From: Fratercula arctica
Taxonomy: Eukaryota; Chordata; Aves; Charadriiformes; Alcidae
Direction of reading: 5' to 3'
DNA length: 64,000 nucleotides
NCBI GenBank assembly: GCA_947846985.1
Contig: CANTUZ010000008.1
Location: 42,116,817-42,180,816 of the forward strand
Position numbers and translations under genes: made by a program. This document shows, in pieces, positions 1 through 10,720 of this stretch (position 1 is the stretch's first letter; every line of letters starts with the position of its first letter). The notes below the pieces were generated by a model that was not told the origin of the DNA, did not search any database, and saw only the letters and a program-made list of their open reading frames with translations.

Positions 1-235
1 GAAAAAAAAAAAATAATCTTCACGTGTCATTTTACAAAGACAAAATTTCTTATCACATTACAGGTGTTCAGGACCGAACCTGCCGCCGCCAGCAGCGAGG
101 TGTTCAGGGGAAGCGTGCCACGGCGGTGCCTGTGGCCATCCCCAGCTCCAGGGATGGGAATGGGAAGGGGATGGGGAGGAGCAGGGGACACCACAGTGAC
201 ACTGAGCGCTGCGTTCGCTTTCTTTAAATCTTCAG

Positions 236-325
236 AGGACGATACCTGTGGCAAACACACCCTGAAAGTAAAAGTACAATATAGTGTATTTGAGGCTGAC
301 AAACAAGGCTCTTCTGTAAGGACCG
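236..325 (+). CDS. candidate internal coding exon, 30 codons, possibly NTR-like
   Basis: A 90-nt open segment is preceded by a pyrimidine-rich acceptor (TTCGCTTTCTTTAAATCTTCAG) and followed by a consensus donor (ACCG|GTGAGT). The length is a multiple of three. The exon begins with the last two bases of a codon and ends with the first base of the next (phase 1-1), typical of exons in secreted modular proteins. The reading includes CGKHTLKVKVQYSVFEADKQG, with an alternating hydrophobic beta-strand look after a cysteine. This superficially resembles the start of netrin-type (NTR) domains, where a Cys precedes an xLKIKV-like strand. I do not recognise the protein. The rest of the gene would lie left of the window or at 5001. 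An open 90-nt stretch between splice-like sites can occur by chance, so this stays a candidate. Confidence 0.33.
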
Positions 326-759
326 GTGAGTCATGTCTCCTGGATTTTATAAGAAAATGCACACAAAAGCAATTACTGGGGTGTGAATTATTTCGTTTCT
401 TAATGGCCTGACAGTTTTGACAGCTCCTAGCTTGTTATCTATCACTAACTCGCTTGATCTCCCAACTTTAATGTGACTTTTAATTATACTTCCATATGAG
501 TAAGAGGACAGACAATCTATAGTCTGGTTTCCATACAGCCTAGCATATCTAAACAATAAGGGAAGCTTTTCCTCCTGGCAGGGTAAGAAGGGTGATTTGG
601 TTGTCTAATGTGGTAGGTATATTCAAAACTAAATCACAAATGGCTCAGGGTTTGTATGAACGGAGGGTGGATCAGTGCTTTCCTCCCCTCTCCTTTGGAG
701 CTGCTGGGAAAGCCTTTTCCTCCTGGCCGTGACCCTGGCCGTGAACCTGGCCAGCTGGC

Positions 760-1029
760 GTGGTTTGGGCTGGGTTGGCCAATGACAAGACGACAGATGC
801 TCTTCCCTACCTCTCGCTCCAAGGAGAGGAAGAAGAGAGATGGTTTTGTATATATTTCTATATATCGTATCTATTTCATTATTTCCTTTTTTATTTTATT
901 ATTAATATTTCATTAGTTTAGTTTTTTCTAAACTCGTAGCTCTCCTTATCTCTCTTCTTCCTCTCCTTGGAGCGAGAGGTAGGGAAGAGCATCTGTCGTC
1001 TTGTCATTGGCCAACCCAGCCCAAACCAC
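760..1029. repeat. 82-bp perfect inverted repeat with 106-bp AT-rich loop, LTR-like
   Basis: The left arm 760-841 and right arm 948-1029 are exact reverse complements over 82 bases. Imperfect pairing continues outward for about 15-20 bases (CTGGCCAG side against CACTGGCC). The loop 842-947 is T/A-rich and contains its own small stem (GTTTAG...CTAAAC, about 916-933). The left arm carries TTGGCCAATGAC (CCAAT box, 779-783) and the loop carries TTTTGTATATATTTC and TTCTAAACT followed by CTTATCTC. The same words occur in the same order in the solo LTR at 21471-22001 (GGCCAATGA, TTTTGTATGTTC, TATTAAACT, CTTTATCTC). I infer a diverged LTR-derived element in which the promoter-side segment has been duplicated in inverted orientation. 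No open reading frame is involved. Confidence 0.85.
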
Positions 1030-3360
1030 GGCACTGGCCGTTGCTGTGCCTGCGTTTGCTGGCGGAGGTCTGAGTCTGGAAGGCAGCTGCCGGTGTTACT
1101 GCCAGGCAGTGTCCCATCGGGGAGGGGACTCCTGGGACAGAGATGGGGACGCGAGGAGGTCCCCGAGGGGCTCAGCCCCACACGGGGCACAGCGGAGGTG
1201 CGGGGGTTCCCACGTGTCCCAGGCTACAGGCAGGCTCTAGAGCTCTCTCTGGAGACTCCCGTTTAGGGCAGATATTTTTTCATGGTGGGAGAAAAATGTC
1301 TTTTTGTGAGCCTGGTAGAGCTTTTGGTTTCTCACCCAGTCCCAAACGCGCACAAGGTTCCTCAGTGTAACAGCAGTTGCTTCCCAAAATTATCACAAAT
1401 CTAGCTAATTGCCCTTCATAGTTAAAAAAAAGAAAAATCTTTTAATTCAGAATTTAAAAAATAAGAAATCGTTTGCTCACCATAGGCCGGAGTTATCAAT
1501 GCTTTTGCCGTGTACCTTGCTGTAAGGGCAGTAAGCTGCACTACCCCACCTGGAAGCCCTTTTTCCTTTCCAAAACGTGGGCTTGCCTTCCCCATCCTGC
1601 CGATGCTCAGCAGCGTAGTGCACCTTGGCCCCCACGGCCCGTGTTCCAACTGCTCAGGCCCCAGTCCAAGAGCAATGCCCTTACGGGCCAGCACTAAAAG
1701 GCAAGATATATAAAGGGATTACAAAGAACTTGGGAGCTATAGGGATGGACATCACATACTCTGAAAGAGGTAAGATGTGAGCTGGAAATAAAATGGAAAT
1801 CAAAGTCAGGAAGGTTACGCTAAAGTTACAATAAAAGCTACAGTGAACAAAGTTACAAAATAAGTTTACTGTGTTCTTCCAGATCAGTCACTTAAAAGTT
1901 AGGAGGGACCAGGGCCAAGGATGCTTTTTTTGGTTTTGGGGTTTTTTTTCCCCTTGTGTATGTGCGTTAAAACACATTCTTTAATGCCATCATCATATAT
2001 TAATTTTTCCATATGACCTGTTACGAGCACCTCTTACAGTATTGGAAAAGAACAGCATATATGACCAGAAGGCCTCTGGAGTTGCAGAGATATTAAATAG
2101 ATCCCATACATCAGTTGTCTTTTGGTCTGTCTAGTGACAGGCTGCTGTTTATCTTATGATAAAATAGCATGTTAGGGAAATGCATCTCTCAACTGCATTT
2201 CTATAGAAAGTGTTTTTTGTAGAGAGAAAATATAAGGAAAAGGTAAGATGAAAAAAGTTAAAAAAAAAAAAAAAAGTAACTTGAGAAATTCAGGGGCAAT
2301 AAATCACCACACCAGATGGTATTCATCTGTGAATGCTGTGCAGAGCTATCAATTTAAAAAATTGCACAGGAGTGTGCTATTAAAATGCAGACGTAATATC
2401 TGCCCATTTTCACTGCCCATCTTCGCGGCGCCTGGGCAGGTAAGAGGTGACTTGGCTCCACCTGCCAACACCTCGAGGTGCCTTCGGAGTTACCTGGCGT
2501 CCCCACCACAGCCTTGGAAAATTTGACTCGGTGTGTATTTACTTAGTAATTCTCTCAATTATAGTGAGGAAGTGCAACTAAATAGATGTATTTATGAACA
2601 TTATTTTAAAAACCCATGAGATATTGATTTACAACGATCCTTCTGCCAACTTAGACTCCTGCAGATAAAAATGCTTTACGTCGAGCTCACATGCCTTTCG
2701 TCCTAGGTTTTAGAGGGCTTTGGAATATGTTGGCCCCGTGTATGGATGAGGAGACAGGCCGTGATACACCTACACATGGTTCTGAAGATCAGGAATGAAT
2801 CAGGAATGATGTTCCCATCAATGTGCAATCCAGCAGAGGCTGCTCTTGCTGTCAAGACTACTCTACAGACCCATCCTGGTCACCCTGAGTGGGGCTTTTC
2901 AGGTAATTCCCATGGCTGGGGGTACGATGGATGGGAAATAATATGCCTTAATCCAGTCCTGGGTCTGCAAGATTATAGCACCATCAATGAGAAAGCGCTC
3001 CCAGGTGGGAGCTACCTGCTCTCCCAGAGAACGATATTACGTAGGGACCGAGCTATAAAATACTGGGAGGGTGCAATCAGCACATCAGCTATAAGGAAGA
3101 AAAAAAAAAAAAAAAACACAGGAAAAAAAAAAACCAACAACAAAACCAGCTTTATCTAATTTGGGGGTTTTAGCAAATCTTTGAAAGTATCAGCAAAATA
3201 ATGGACGTAAGGGAATCCAGGAAAAGGTGCAGGGAGAAGGTAGTGCGTGGATTAGGAAGCTCACATTGAGAGCTTGGGAAATTTTGGTCTGCACCAGCTG
3301 GGACTTCAGTGATGTGAAGTAAACCCTTCCTCTCCTGAATCCTATCTTCTCTCTCCCTTA

Positions 3361-3700
3361 CCTCGTGGATCGCAATGCGAGGATAAATTCAGTAAGAGCC
3401 TGTGAAGGTATGGCAGGTACACAGTGGCATAAGATAAGGGAGTCTCTGCTCTCGGTAACCTGGGGCGCGGTTCTGCTGTCTTCCAGATTTGGTAAAGAAA
3501 GGCAAAATAAGGGCTGGAAGCTGTGGTTGTGGCAACGCACAAACATTTCTGCTCGTTGCAATCGGAGCTCCTTGCCGTAACGGCGACACAGCTTAACGAG
3601 TGGACCGGCTTAACGAGCGGACGGAGAAACGGGGCCTTGGGGATCAGCTTTCGCCTGGCGGGGAGGGAGGAGCGGTGTGTGCGCGCGGGGATGGAAGCCA
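3361..3700 (-). promoter_or_regulatory. small CpG-rich patch with minus-strand donor; possible promoter and first exon
   Basis: Between about 3541 and 3700 there are roughly 17 CpG dinucleotides in 160 bases, against near absence in the surrounding sequence. Reading the minus strand from about 3700 leftward, a consensus donor CACGAG|GTAAGG occurs with the GT at 3361-3360. This is what a minus-strand first exon (coding or lncRNA) leaving a CpG promoter would look like. The reading frame across it is open but has no family I recognise. No TATA box is evident. It may simply be a GC-rich fluctuation. Confidence 0.22.
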
Positions 3701-5000
3701 AATGGGGTATTGGCTTGTGAGTGGGGAAATATTTCCCCTCTTTTAGATTAAAGTGGGAGATGCTGGCTTCATGCCCTGTGAGTCCTGTTTAGAATATATT
3801 CAGAGCGTGGGTACTTTTTTTTCATACTTAATAAAGAAAAAAAGTGTTGTTTCATTTGCCAGTCCTAAAGTGATGATTTATAAAGAAAAGAAAATTGATT
3901 TAAAGGCCACAGGAACAAATTGAGGGGTCAATTTTGACTTTAATTCCAACAATTAATTAAGGAACTCTTCTGGAGAGGTTTGTAAAATGAATATTGATCT
4001 CAGATCTCGGGCACTCTGCAGTCATGTCTCCGTCCTGGTTTATATCCTCCTGTTTTGATTTATGGATTGGGTTTAGCAATACTGGAGCTACATGACAGGG
4101 CTGCTCAGCAGCACCGTGCGAGCGCCCATCCCGAGAGCACAAAGCTCATTGCAGTCACCTGTCCAGCAGAGACAGTAATTTAAGGGCGTGAGTGATGGAC
4201 GTGTCACGTTGGATACGTGCTTTGATGACCAGGACTCGTCTACTGCTGTCCTGCCCCAGCTCAGCCTCCTGGCTCCCAGTAAATGCTCGTCTGAGCAGTA
4301 TTTTTGTCCCTGCAGCAGCGTAAAATGAACCAGATTCTGCATTGTTGGGAGGGCACAAACACATTTGGTGCTGGAAGAATCAGAAATAGATAATAGACTT
4401 TATTTGAAAGGAAACTTGTCGGTAGGACGACTGCCAAGGTTGGGTTAGGTTTTCTGAGTTGTTTTGGTCAGTTGGGTTGGGATTTCCTCACGGCAGGGCT
4501 GGGGTCTGTCGCTACCAGGTATCTGTGATTGCTGAGGAGGCGGCGCTCGGGGAAGGCGTGGGCACGGGCCCTCCTGGTACCTGCTGCGGATGGCTTTGCT
4601 CCATTGGGATGTCCTGCTCCATGGCATGGACAGAAATGTGACATTGAGTCCCTGAGGGCTGAATGAGAGAAAAGTGCCTTTTCCCTTCCTGCCGATACCT
4701 CGTCCCATCCTGTGGTAACAAAGAGAAAAACCCTGAAATACTTATGGGGAAAAAAAATTTGCAGAATTAAAGCTAAGTCATAGGCAAAATTTTCTCTTTT
4801 ATTATCTTGTTTTCTCTCTCTTCTTCCTACTCCCTGTGAGCGCTTCTTCTAAGACAACCGATTTCAGAGTCGTGGACTGGGGCTGAAGGACGTAGCTCTG
4901 TTTTCTGTCAACCTCAGCTGTGCCATAAACAGACAATTTTAGGAAGGGTTAATCTGAACAGCTGCCCATAGCACTTTACCAGTTCGCCTTCTTCTTGCAG

Positions 5001-5119
5001 GTGCCCTTTACACCGACTACAATGCACAGCTTTCTCCAGCTGAGTTTTGCCAGGAAAATTGCCTCTGCCCAGGAAAAGTTTGGTGATACGAAAACTGCCC
5101 CAGTATTTGCAGTCCTACA
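5001..5119 (+). CDS. candidate exon; terminal in one phase, internal in another
   Basis: The acceptor TTCGCCTTCTTCTTGCAG ends at 5000. Joined in phase to the exon at 236-325, the reading is GALYTDYNAQLSPAEF, then CQENCLCPGKVW, then a TGA stop at 5084-5086. A CxCP motif at this distance after the first Cys is also seen in NTR domains, but an NTR domain should continue beyond it, so a stop here would truncate it. Alternatively, in phase 0 the segment is open for 39 codons to a strong donor ACA|GTAAGT (GT at 5120), but that phase does not fit the upstream candidate. The two readings conflict, which lowers confidence in either. Confidence 0.22.
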
Positions 5120-8100
5120 GTAAGTGACAACATCAAACGGATTTCTAGTGTCACCTGGACCTCAACCAAGCAGCATCAGATTTAATGCTATTGATGCGCG
5201 TAGGAGCCTGGGAAAGAAATCTCCAGCTTTAGAAAATGTTCGTACCCGCTCAGTGTAAATCGTGCTCATTTTTCGTGGGAGGATAATCAGATCAAACAGG
5301 TGAGAGATATTTAGCATGATTTTAAAAGATTAGGTGTGAATTCTAGTCACAGTGTAGCTTAAAAACTAAAAATGAAGGTTTTTTTAACATTCAGAATTGC
5401 CACATGGCTGAAAAAGTACCCCTGACTATGAAATGCAGCTGATAATTTATGAGTCTTATTGTTTTATTTACTACTGAATTTACGGCACCCCCAGCTAGTT
5501 AGCCAACTACTTATAAAACATATTTAATGTTTGGAGGCACTCAGTGCGGCTATAAAATGATTTTTAAGGGCATGCAAAACTAGTGTGTTAACAGCATTAC
5601 ACACACTCGAATTCCCTCTGGAAAAGAACCAAACCAAGCCCCGTTTTCCGAGTAGACTCGATCGTCTCATCCTGAGTTTTGTAGGTGGGCTACACAGCTC
5701 AAACTGGCTGACTCCCCAGCACTTGATGGGAACCACTTAAAAGGATAAACTTGAAGAGATCAATACCCCTTACATACTCTAAGTGATGTAACACCGAGGA
5801 CTATGGGGCTGTTAAAAATTGTGCGATAAAGGACTGCTCAGAAATTAAACAAGAGGGGAAAAAAAAAAAAAACTGACATGGTAGTTGTAGGGACTTAGTC
5901 CCATTTCATTGCACGGGGGATTTATCTGCAGAGCCGGGGGCTGATGATAATCTTTCAGGCAGGTTTTCCTCTGGTTGTATTCCTGATTTTATACCGGCAG
6001 CAACGAAAACAATATCAGACGGAAAGTCTGTTTGCAGGCAGAGATGAGAAGAGGCGCCGGAGAGAGAGGCACCCGCTTGTGTGTTTATCCATTTATGAAA
6101 ATGGGAAATCCAGAGGCAAACATGCTCAGCAGTCCCTCGGTGCAGATAATTGAAAGTGAGCGCTGAAAGCAAGCGCTCCTGTTTCATGCTCCAAGGGTTA
6201 ATAGTCTTCTGGGGCACTTAAGACGAAGCTCCTTTGAGAGTCCACATGATCTCTCCTGCCTATCCCTCAACCATTACTTTGTTTCTCCTTTCAGTAAATT
6301 CTTATTATTTAGGACAGAGTGGTGTTTTTTTCCTTGGCAAAACTCATGCTGGCTCTCCCTTTGCATATTATATTCATCAAGAGGCTCTACAGCTTTCCCT
6401 AAGGATCTTTGCTGCTGTTTTTCCTGGTAGTGTGGGGAGGGACTGGGAGTCCTGGGAGAACCATTAGTTTCTTTTGAAAGGATTGATATGGACCTGGCCT
6501 TCTTCCAGTCCCTCCACTGTAGAAATTGTAATTTATCATTAAAAAGCATACATTATTATTGTTAGCAGTTCAGCTACTTCATTCTCAGTTCCTTCAACTC
6601 TTCTGGACGGGCGTCATGGAAACCCAAGTGATTTATTATACCTTAGCGGTTGGGATTGAACGGGCACCTCTCTGTCGCTCGCCGTGCCTCTCCATCAGCT
6701 CTGGGCATGGCGCAGAGCAGGCCAGCCCCGACAGGCGGTGCAGGAGGGATGGTAGGATCCAGCACGCCTTCCTTAGGTGCATTGGGTTTGTGAACTGGAA
6801 GGAGTAAAGGCAAGAGACACCTCTCCTTCTGCGTGCTGCGGTACGAACACACTCACATATTCGGGCGTGAATCAGGGCTGCTGGAAAGTGTCACTCTCTG
6901 CATTAGTCATTTTGCTGTCACACGGAGGAGCGGGCAGTGCCCCGTGTCTGGCTGGCTCCCAGCCCTTCCTGTAAAGCTGACATATAAGGCCTGGTCTTAA
7001 ACTTGTTTCACATTACCTAAACTACTCTCACTTCTTTGCTTTGGGGCGCTTCTTGCTCTCCTGTTGGCATGGGAATAGAAATAAGAAGAGAGAGACTCAT
7101 CAGCGTCTTCTCAGTGAACCCTCCCTCTTCACTGATGTTTACAGATTATTTTTTTTCCAGTTGCTCCAGACATTTTCTTCAACTCAGTCGAAGAATCTCA
7201 GCAGAAAAATTCCAATAAAAGAAGTAATGACTCTTTACTGCCCTATTGCATGTAGGAATGCTACCCGTGCTACGCCAACAAATTTGTAAGCCGGAATAAT
7301 GCAACAAGCCTGCTGCTACCTCACATCTGCATGCACCTACGGACAGGTAATATATAGCACACATAATGCTGCCTTCCGTTAACAGCAGGCTGGCCAAATG
7401 ATACAGGACAGCAAACTTTCTCTCCTGAGATTATTTTGCTGGTGCAGACACCAAGACTGAGACATTTAAACGAGAAGATGCAGATCCCTGAGGCTGAACA
7501 TAAAATATTTATATGAAGAGACCGTGGACCAATAAATTTCAGTTATAAATGTTTACAGCTGAAGGTAGTAATAAATAACCTTCCAAAAGCAATATTTCAA
7601 TTTGCACTTATTGTACTTGTACTACATGTTATATTTTCAGGAAACGATAATAATTATAGCAGGACATGGAATTAGCTCACGTTTAATGAATGATTACCCA
7701 GTTTAGTTGTGATCATTATAACATCAGGACACAATTAAAACTGTGAAATGTTGTTTATTCTGGGGAGAGACGGGTCTGTTTCTCCATGGCTACCATTTGT
7801 ATGTCCAACCAATGCATAATCTCTTCATTAAATTGTGACAGATGTGGGTATGATTTAATAAATTTGTCAGACTCCTAGTTCTTGAATTTCCAGTCATCTA
7901 ACTTCAGCTGTGCAGGCTTCACGTGGTCTTTGGCAACAGTTAAAGCCAGGAGAAAAATTACTCTTCAGGGAGTTTAATGGCAATCTCCTACTGATCTGGA
8001 AGAACCGAGGTTCAGATCATTGTAGGTTGTTCTCCTCCTTCCCCTCCTGTGCACTGACTGCACTCAGCGCGACTGCTTTCCCCTCGTTACTTAGGACAAT

Positions 8101-10081
8101 ACTGTCGTCGTCTTCTTTAACCTGTGTATGTCCTGTAGGGCGAGGCATAGCTTTGTTTCAAGTTGTCATCTGCCAATTAAATGCTTGGGATGGGTTTTAA
8201 AGAGAAATACCTTATCTGGTGACAGAGATGTAAACGCTGCGTTGATATCTCTGTCAGCTTGATGCAGCGTTGCCTGGTGCAAGTGGGGTGGTTTATGCTA
8301 CGTGAAAACAAGTCATCTTGGTGCGAGGCAAGCACCTGTTAACGAATCTGGTTGTCTGTCTCACCTTCTACTAACTGCAGCTGTCCTGCGGCAGGGACCA
8401 GCAAGCTCTTTCCAGAAGGGGAGAGCTCTTGGGTTGTCTGTCTGGCCCATCAACCTCAGACAGGGAAGGAGATAATAGAGTAACAAATTGACTATATTGA
8501 CTTTGCATGCAAGTCGGAGAACTCTTATCTCACCTGAACCTCTAACAGCTGGGCTTCGCCTGTCATTAGGAATGGCAGCTGTACAAAACTGTCAAGCACA
8601 GTCCTTAGGCTCCTGTGGGGAGTGCAGAGAGCGGGAGAGGCATCTACTAAGGACGATTTACCCTATCCTTGTCATAGGATGCCATGAGTCTTCTCCTAGG
8701 GAGGCTTATTGCTTGTTATTGCCTGTAGACAGCACTCTACAACGGTCTCTGACTGATCAGTTTTCACTAGACCGACAGCCCTTGGGTGGCTGAATATGAT
8801 GAGATGACATCTGTGCTCTCTAATGTTTTTTATATCCTTTGTTTCCTGCCTAGTTGCACACTGTGATAATTTTTCCCTTCTCTTTTTTTCTGTCTGTCTT
8901 TGTCTTTCCCCAGTGCTCTGTGTCTGGCTGCCTTTATCTAGCCCACACGTCTCTGTGGAGAAAAGACTGACTTTGGCAGGAAATATGTTCTTAGCCTTTC
9001 CCGGAGAGGACACGACTTACTGCAAGGATAGATGGGAGCTGAAGACAGGCTGAACCACAGCGCATGGTGCCTCCAAAGCCCTCGGGTTTGGGTCTCAGAC
9101 AGGTCTTGGCCAATCTGGTGTTCAGGATACCCCTGGGTACATGAAGATGCCTGAGGGGTGATGCTTTAGAAGTGAGGCACCTCTATAACGTCAAGGCAAG
9201 AGTCTTTATAATAGTGCTGTGACTGTTGTGGTTTAAAGATACAGGCGAAACAAGGTCTGCAAGCACCAAGTAACGCGTTGAACAAACTACCACAGTTAGC
9301 AGGGAGAAAACAGAGGAGCCTCAGGTCATGCAAGCATGGAGTAGAACCAGCTTGTTAATAAAACCAGCCAAAATTTCAACGCTAAATGCAAGCTGAGCAC
9401 AGTTCCTCCAAGCCTAGTTAGACATGCAGCAGGTTAGCTGTGAGAAAATGTGAGGCACAAGTAGCCGAGAGCTGTTGGTAGTATGGGAGAGGTGATTAGC
9501 TGGCTTTCTCCCTTTCTCCCAAGTAAGAGCTACCAGCAGTTTATAATCTGGGCCACTTTTTACTGGTTTTGCAGTTAATAAATGTTACGTGTATTTCCCA
9601 GGTAATGTCTAGACGCACTTGGTGGGCGTTGGACTGCTGTGCTTGCTCCTCGTGAAGTTTAGCATCAATGGGAAGGCTACTTGGAGGCTGGGAAGGGGCA
9701 GCGCTGGAAAAATGGTGAGGCAGAGTTTCCTTTTCTTACATTCTCCCTGGTTTAATGAGCCTGGTGAGATGCCTTCTCTCTTTCTTTTCTTTTCTAAGAA
9801 AGTATGAGAAGGCTGCCAAATTTCCCCCTCATAGTTTGCATCTCCCCTAATAACTGCCTGAGATAAATTTAGCCGGGAAGCCAAACCAGTTGGGTTGCCT
9901 TTTGGGGGAAAGCAACCGATTTGCAGGCTTTGATCTTTGCTATGATGTTTGGAATGTGCAAGGAGACAGAAAAAGGAGAAACGGGCAAATATTTGAACGC
10001 AGCCCTCCGTGACAGCTCCCCTTAGCAAGCACTCCACCCAAGAGCCCCTGGGAGAGCTTTCAGCTGCCTTATCTCAGGATT
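5120..10081. other. AT-rich non-coding interval
   Basis: No gene is supported here. All open frames are short and lack recognisable domains. The block at 7500-7870 is listed separately. An acceptor-like tract (CTGTCTGTCTTTGTCTTTCCCCAG) ends near 8914, but no matching donor or known reading follows. The rest shows nothing beyond unique sequence and short homopolymers. Confidence 0.5.
7500..7870. promoter_or_regulatory. candidate conserved non-coding element, AT-rich
   Basis: This is dense, non-repetitive AT-rich sequence with many homeodomain/POU/FOX-like words (CAATAAAT, TAATAAATAAC, ATAATAATTATAG, TTTAATGAATGATTA, ACAATTAAAACTG). It lacks CpG decay signatures, transposon ends or coding potential. 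Vertebrate developmental enhancers often look like this. Conservation cannot be judged from one sequence. Confidence 0.25.
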
Positions 10082-10113
10082 ACAGAATCACAGAATGATA
10101 GGGGTTGGAAGGG
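10082..10113 (-). mobile_element. CR1 LINE 3' tail fragment
   Basis: The sequence CAGAATCACAGAATGATAGG followed by GGTTGGAAGGG is the reverse complement of the CR1 3' end (CCTTCCAACCCC...ATTCTGTGATTCTG). Only about 32 bases are recognisable, so this is an old, extremely 5'-truncated insertion in the minus orientation. Confidence 0.7.
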
Positions 10114-10559
10114 CAGACAAAGAAGGCGAAGGCAAGATTAAAAGTAATGACATGCCTGCTAAGGGTGCACTGCGTTTCCACGCTGCTCTCCACACTTCTG
10201 AACAAGCTCTTGTACAAGGTTGCGACCCTCATAGCTAAAAAGAGTATTTCAGGCAAATTTTTCCCATTAACAAAAGCAGAAGGAATATTTCCGAAAGTTC
10301 TAGTGGGAGCTGGACTGAACTCTAACACCCAACGCACGCAGGTAGCTCTGCTGCCATCGATGGACTGCTCTTGCTCTTCAAGCCAAGGGCGCAGTTGGAT
10401 GTTTCGGTGTGTTGGGACCTTGGAGTAGATACGAGATCGTGTGCTCTGCACCTGCCCTCGCAAAACGCGTCACTTTGGGCTCTCCTTCACCAGCTTTATG
10501 GTAGCTTTGCACAGAACAGCTAGACAGATGGGCAAACTTAGACAAAATGATGAAAATAT

Positions 10560-10720
10560 TAATACATATTAAGATTCCCATTAATAATTGAATTACTAAT
10601 TCAATTATTGAAGAATAATTAATATTTATAGCATCCAGATTGGTGATGATAGATTAACTGCGATGGCATAATTTAACAAATATTTTTAAAACAAAGCATT
10701 CAACAAACAACATTTCTACC
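10560..10720. promoter_or_regulatory. AT-rich block with 27-nt homeodomain-type palindrome
   Basis: The core 10583-10609 is a perfect palindrome around a single central base. Its arms contain TAATTGAATTA and TAATTCAATTA, giving four TAAT/ATTA half-sites at regular spacing. The flanks continue AT-rich without transposon signatures. This architecture suits cooperative homeodomain dimer binding, but low-complexity AT sequence also produces such palindromes. Confidence 0.25.

Larger units (their letters stand above)
326..5000. other. non-coding interval, possible intron
   Basis: If both flanking exon candidates are real, this is a 4.7-kb intron on the + strand. Apart from the fold-back at 760-1029 and the CpG-rich patch at 3361-3700, it holds only A-rich tracts (near 2258-2276 and 3099-3132) and ordinary unique sequence. 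I see no credible exon, RNA gene or transposon end between 1100 and 3300. Confidence 0.3.

Noticed and set aside
8890..9055. Possible exon after the pyrimidine tract ending CTTTCCCCAG near 8914
   Set aside because: The acceptor is good but no donor follows before the frame ends and the peptide is unrecognised.
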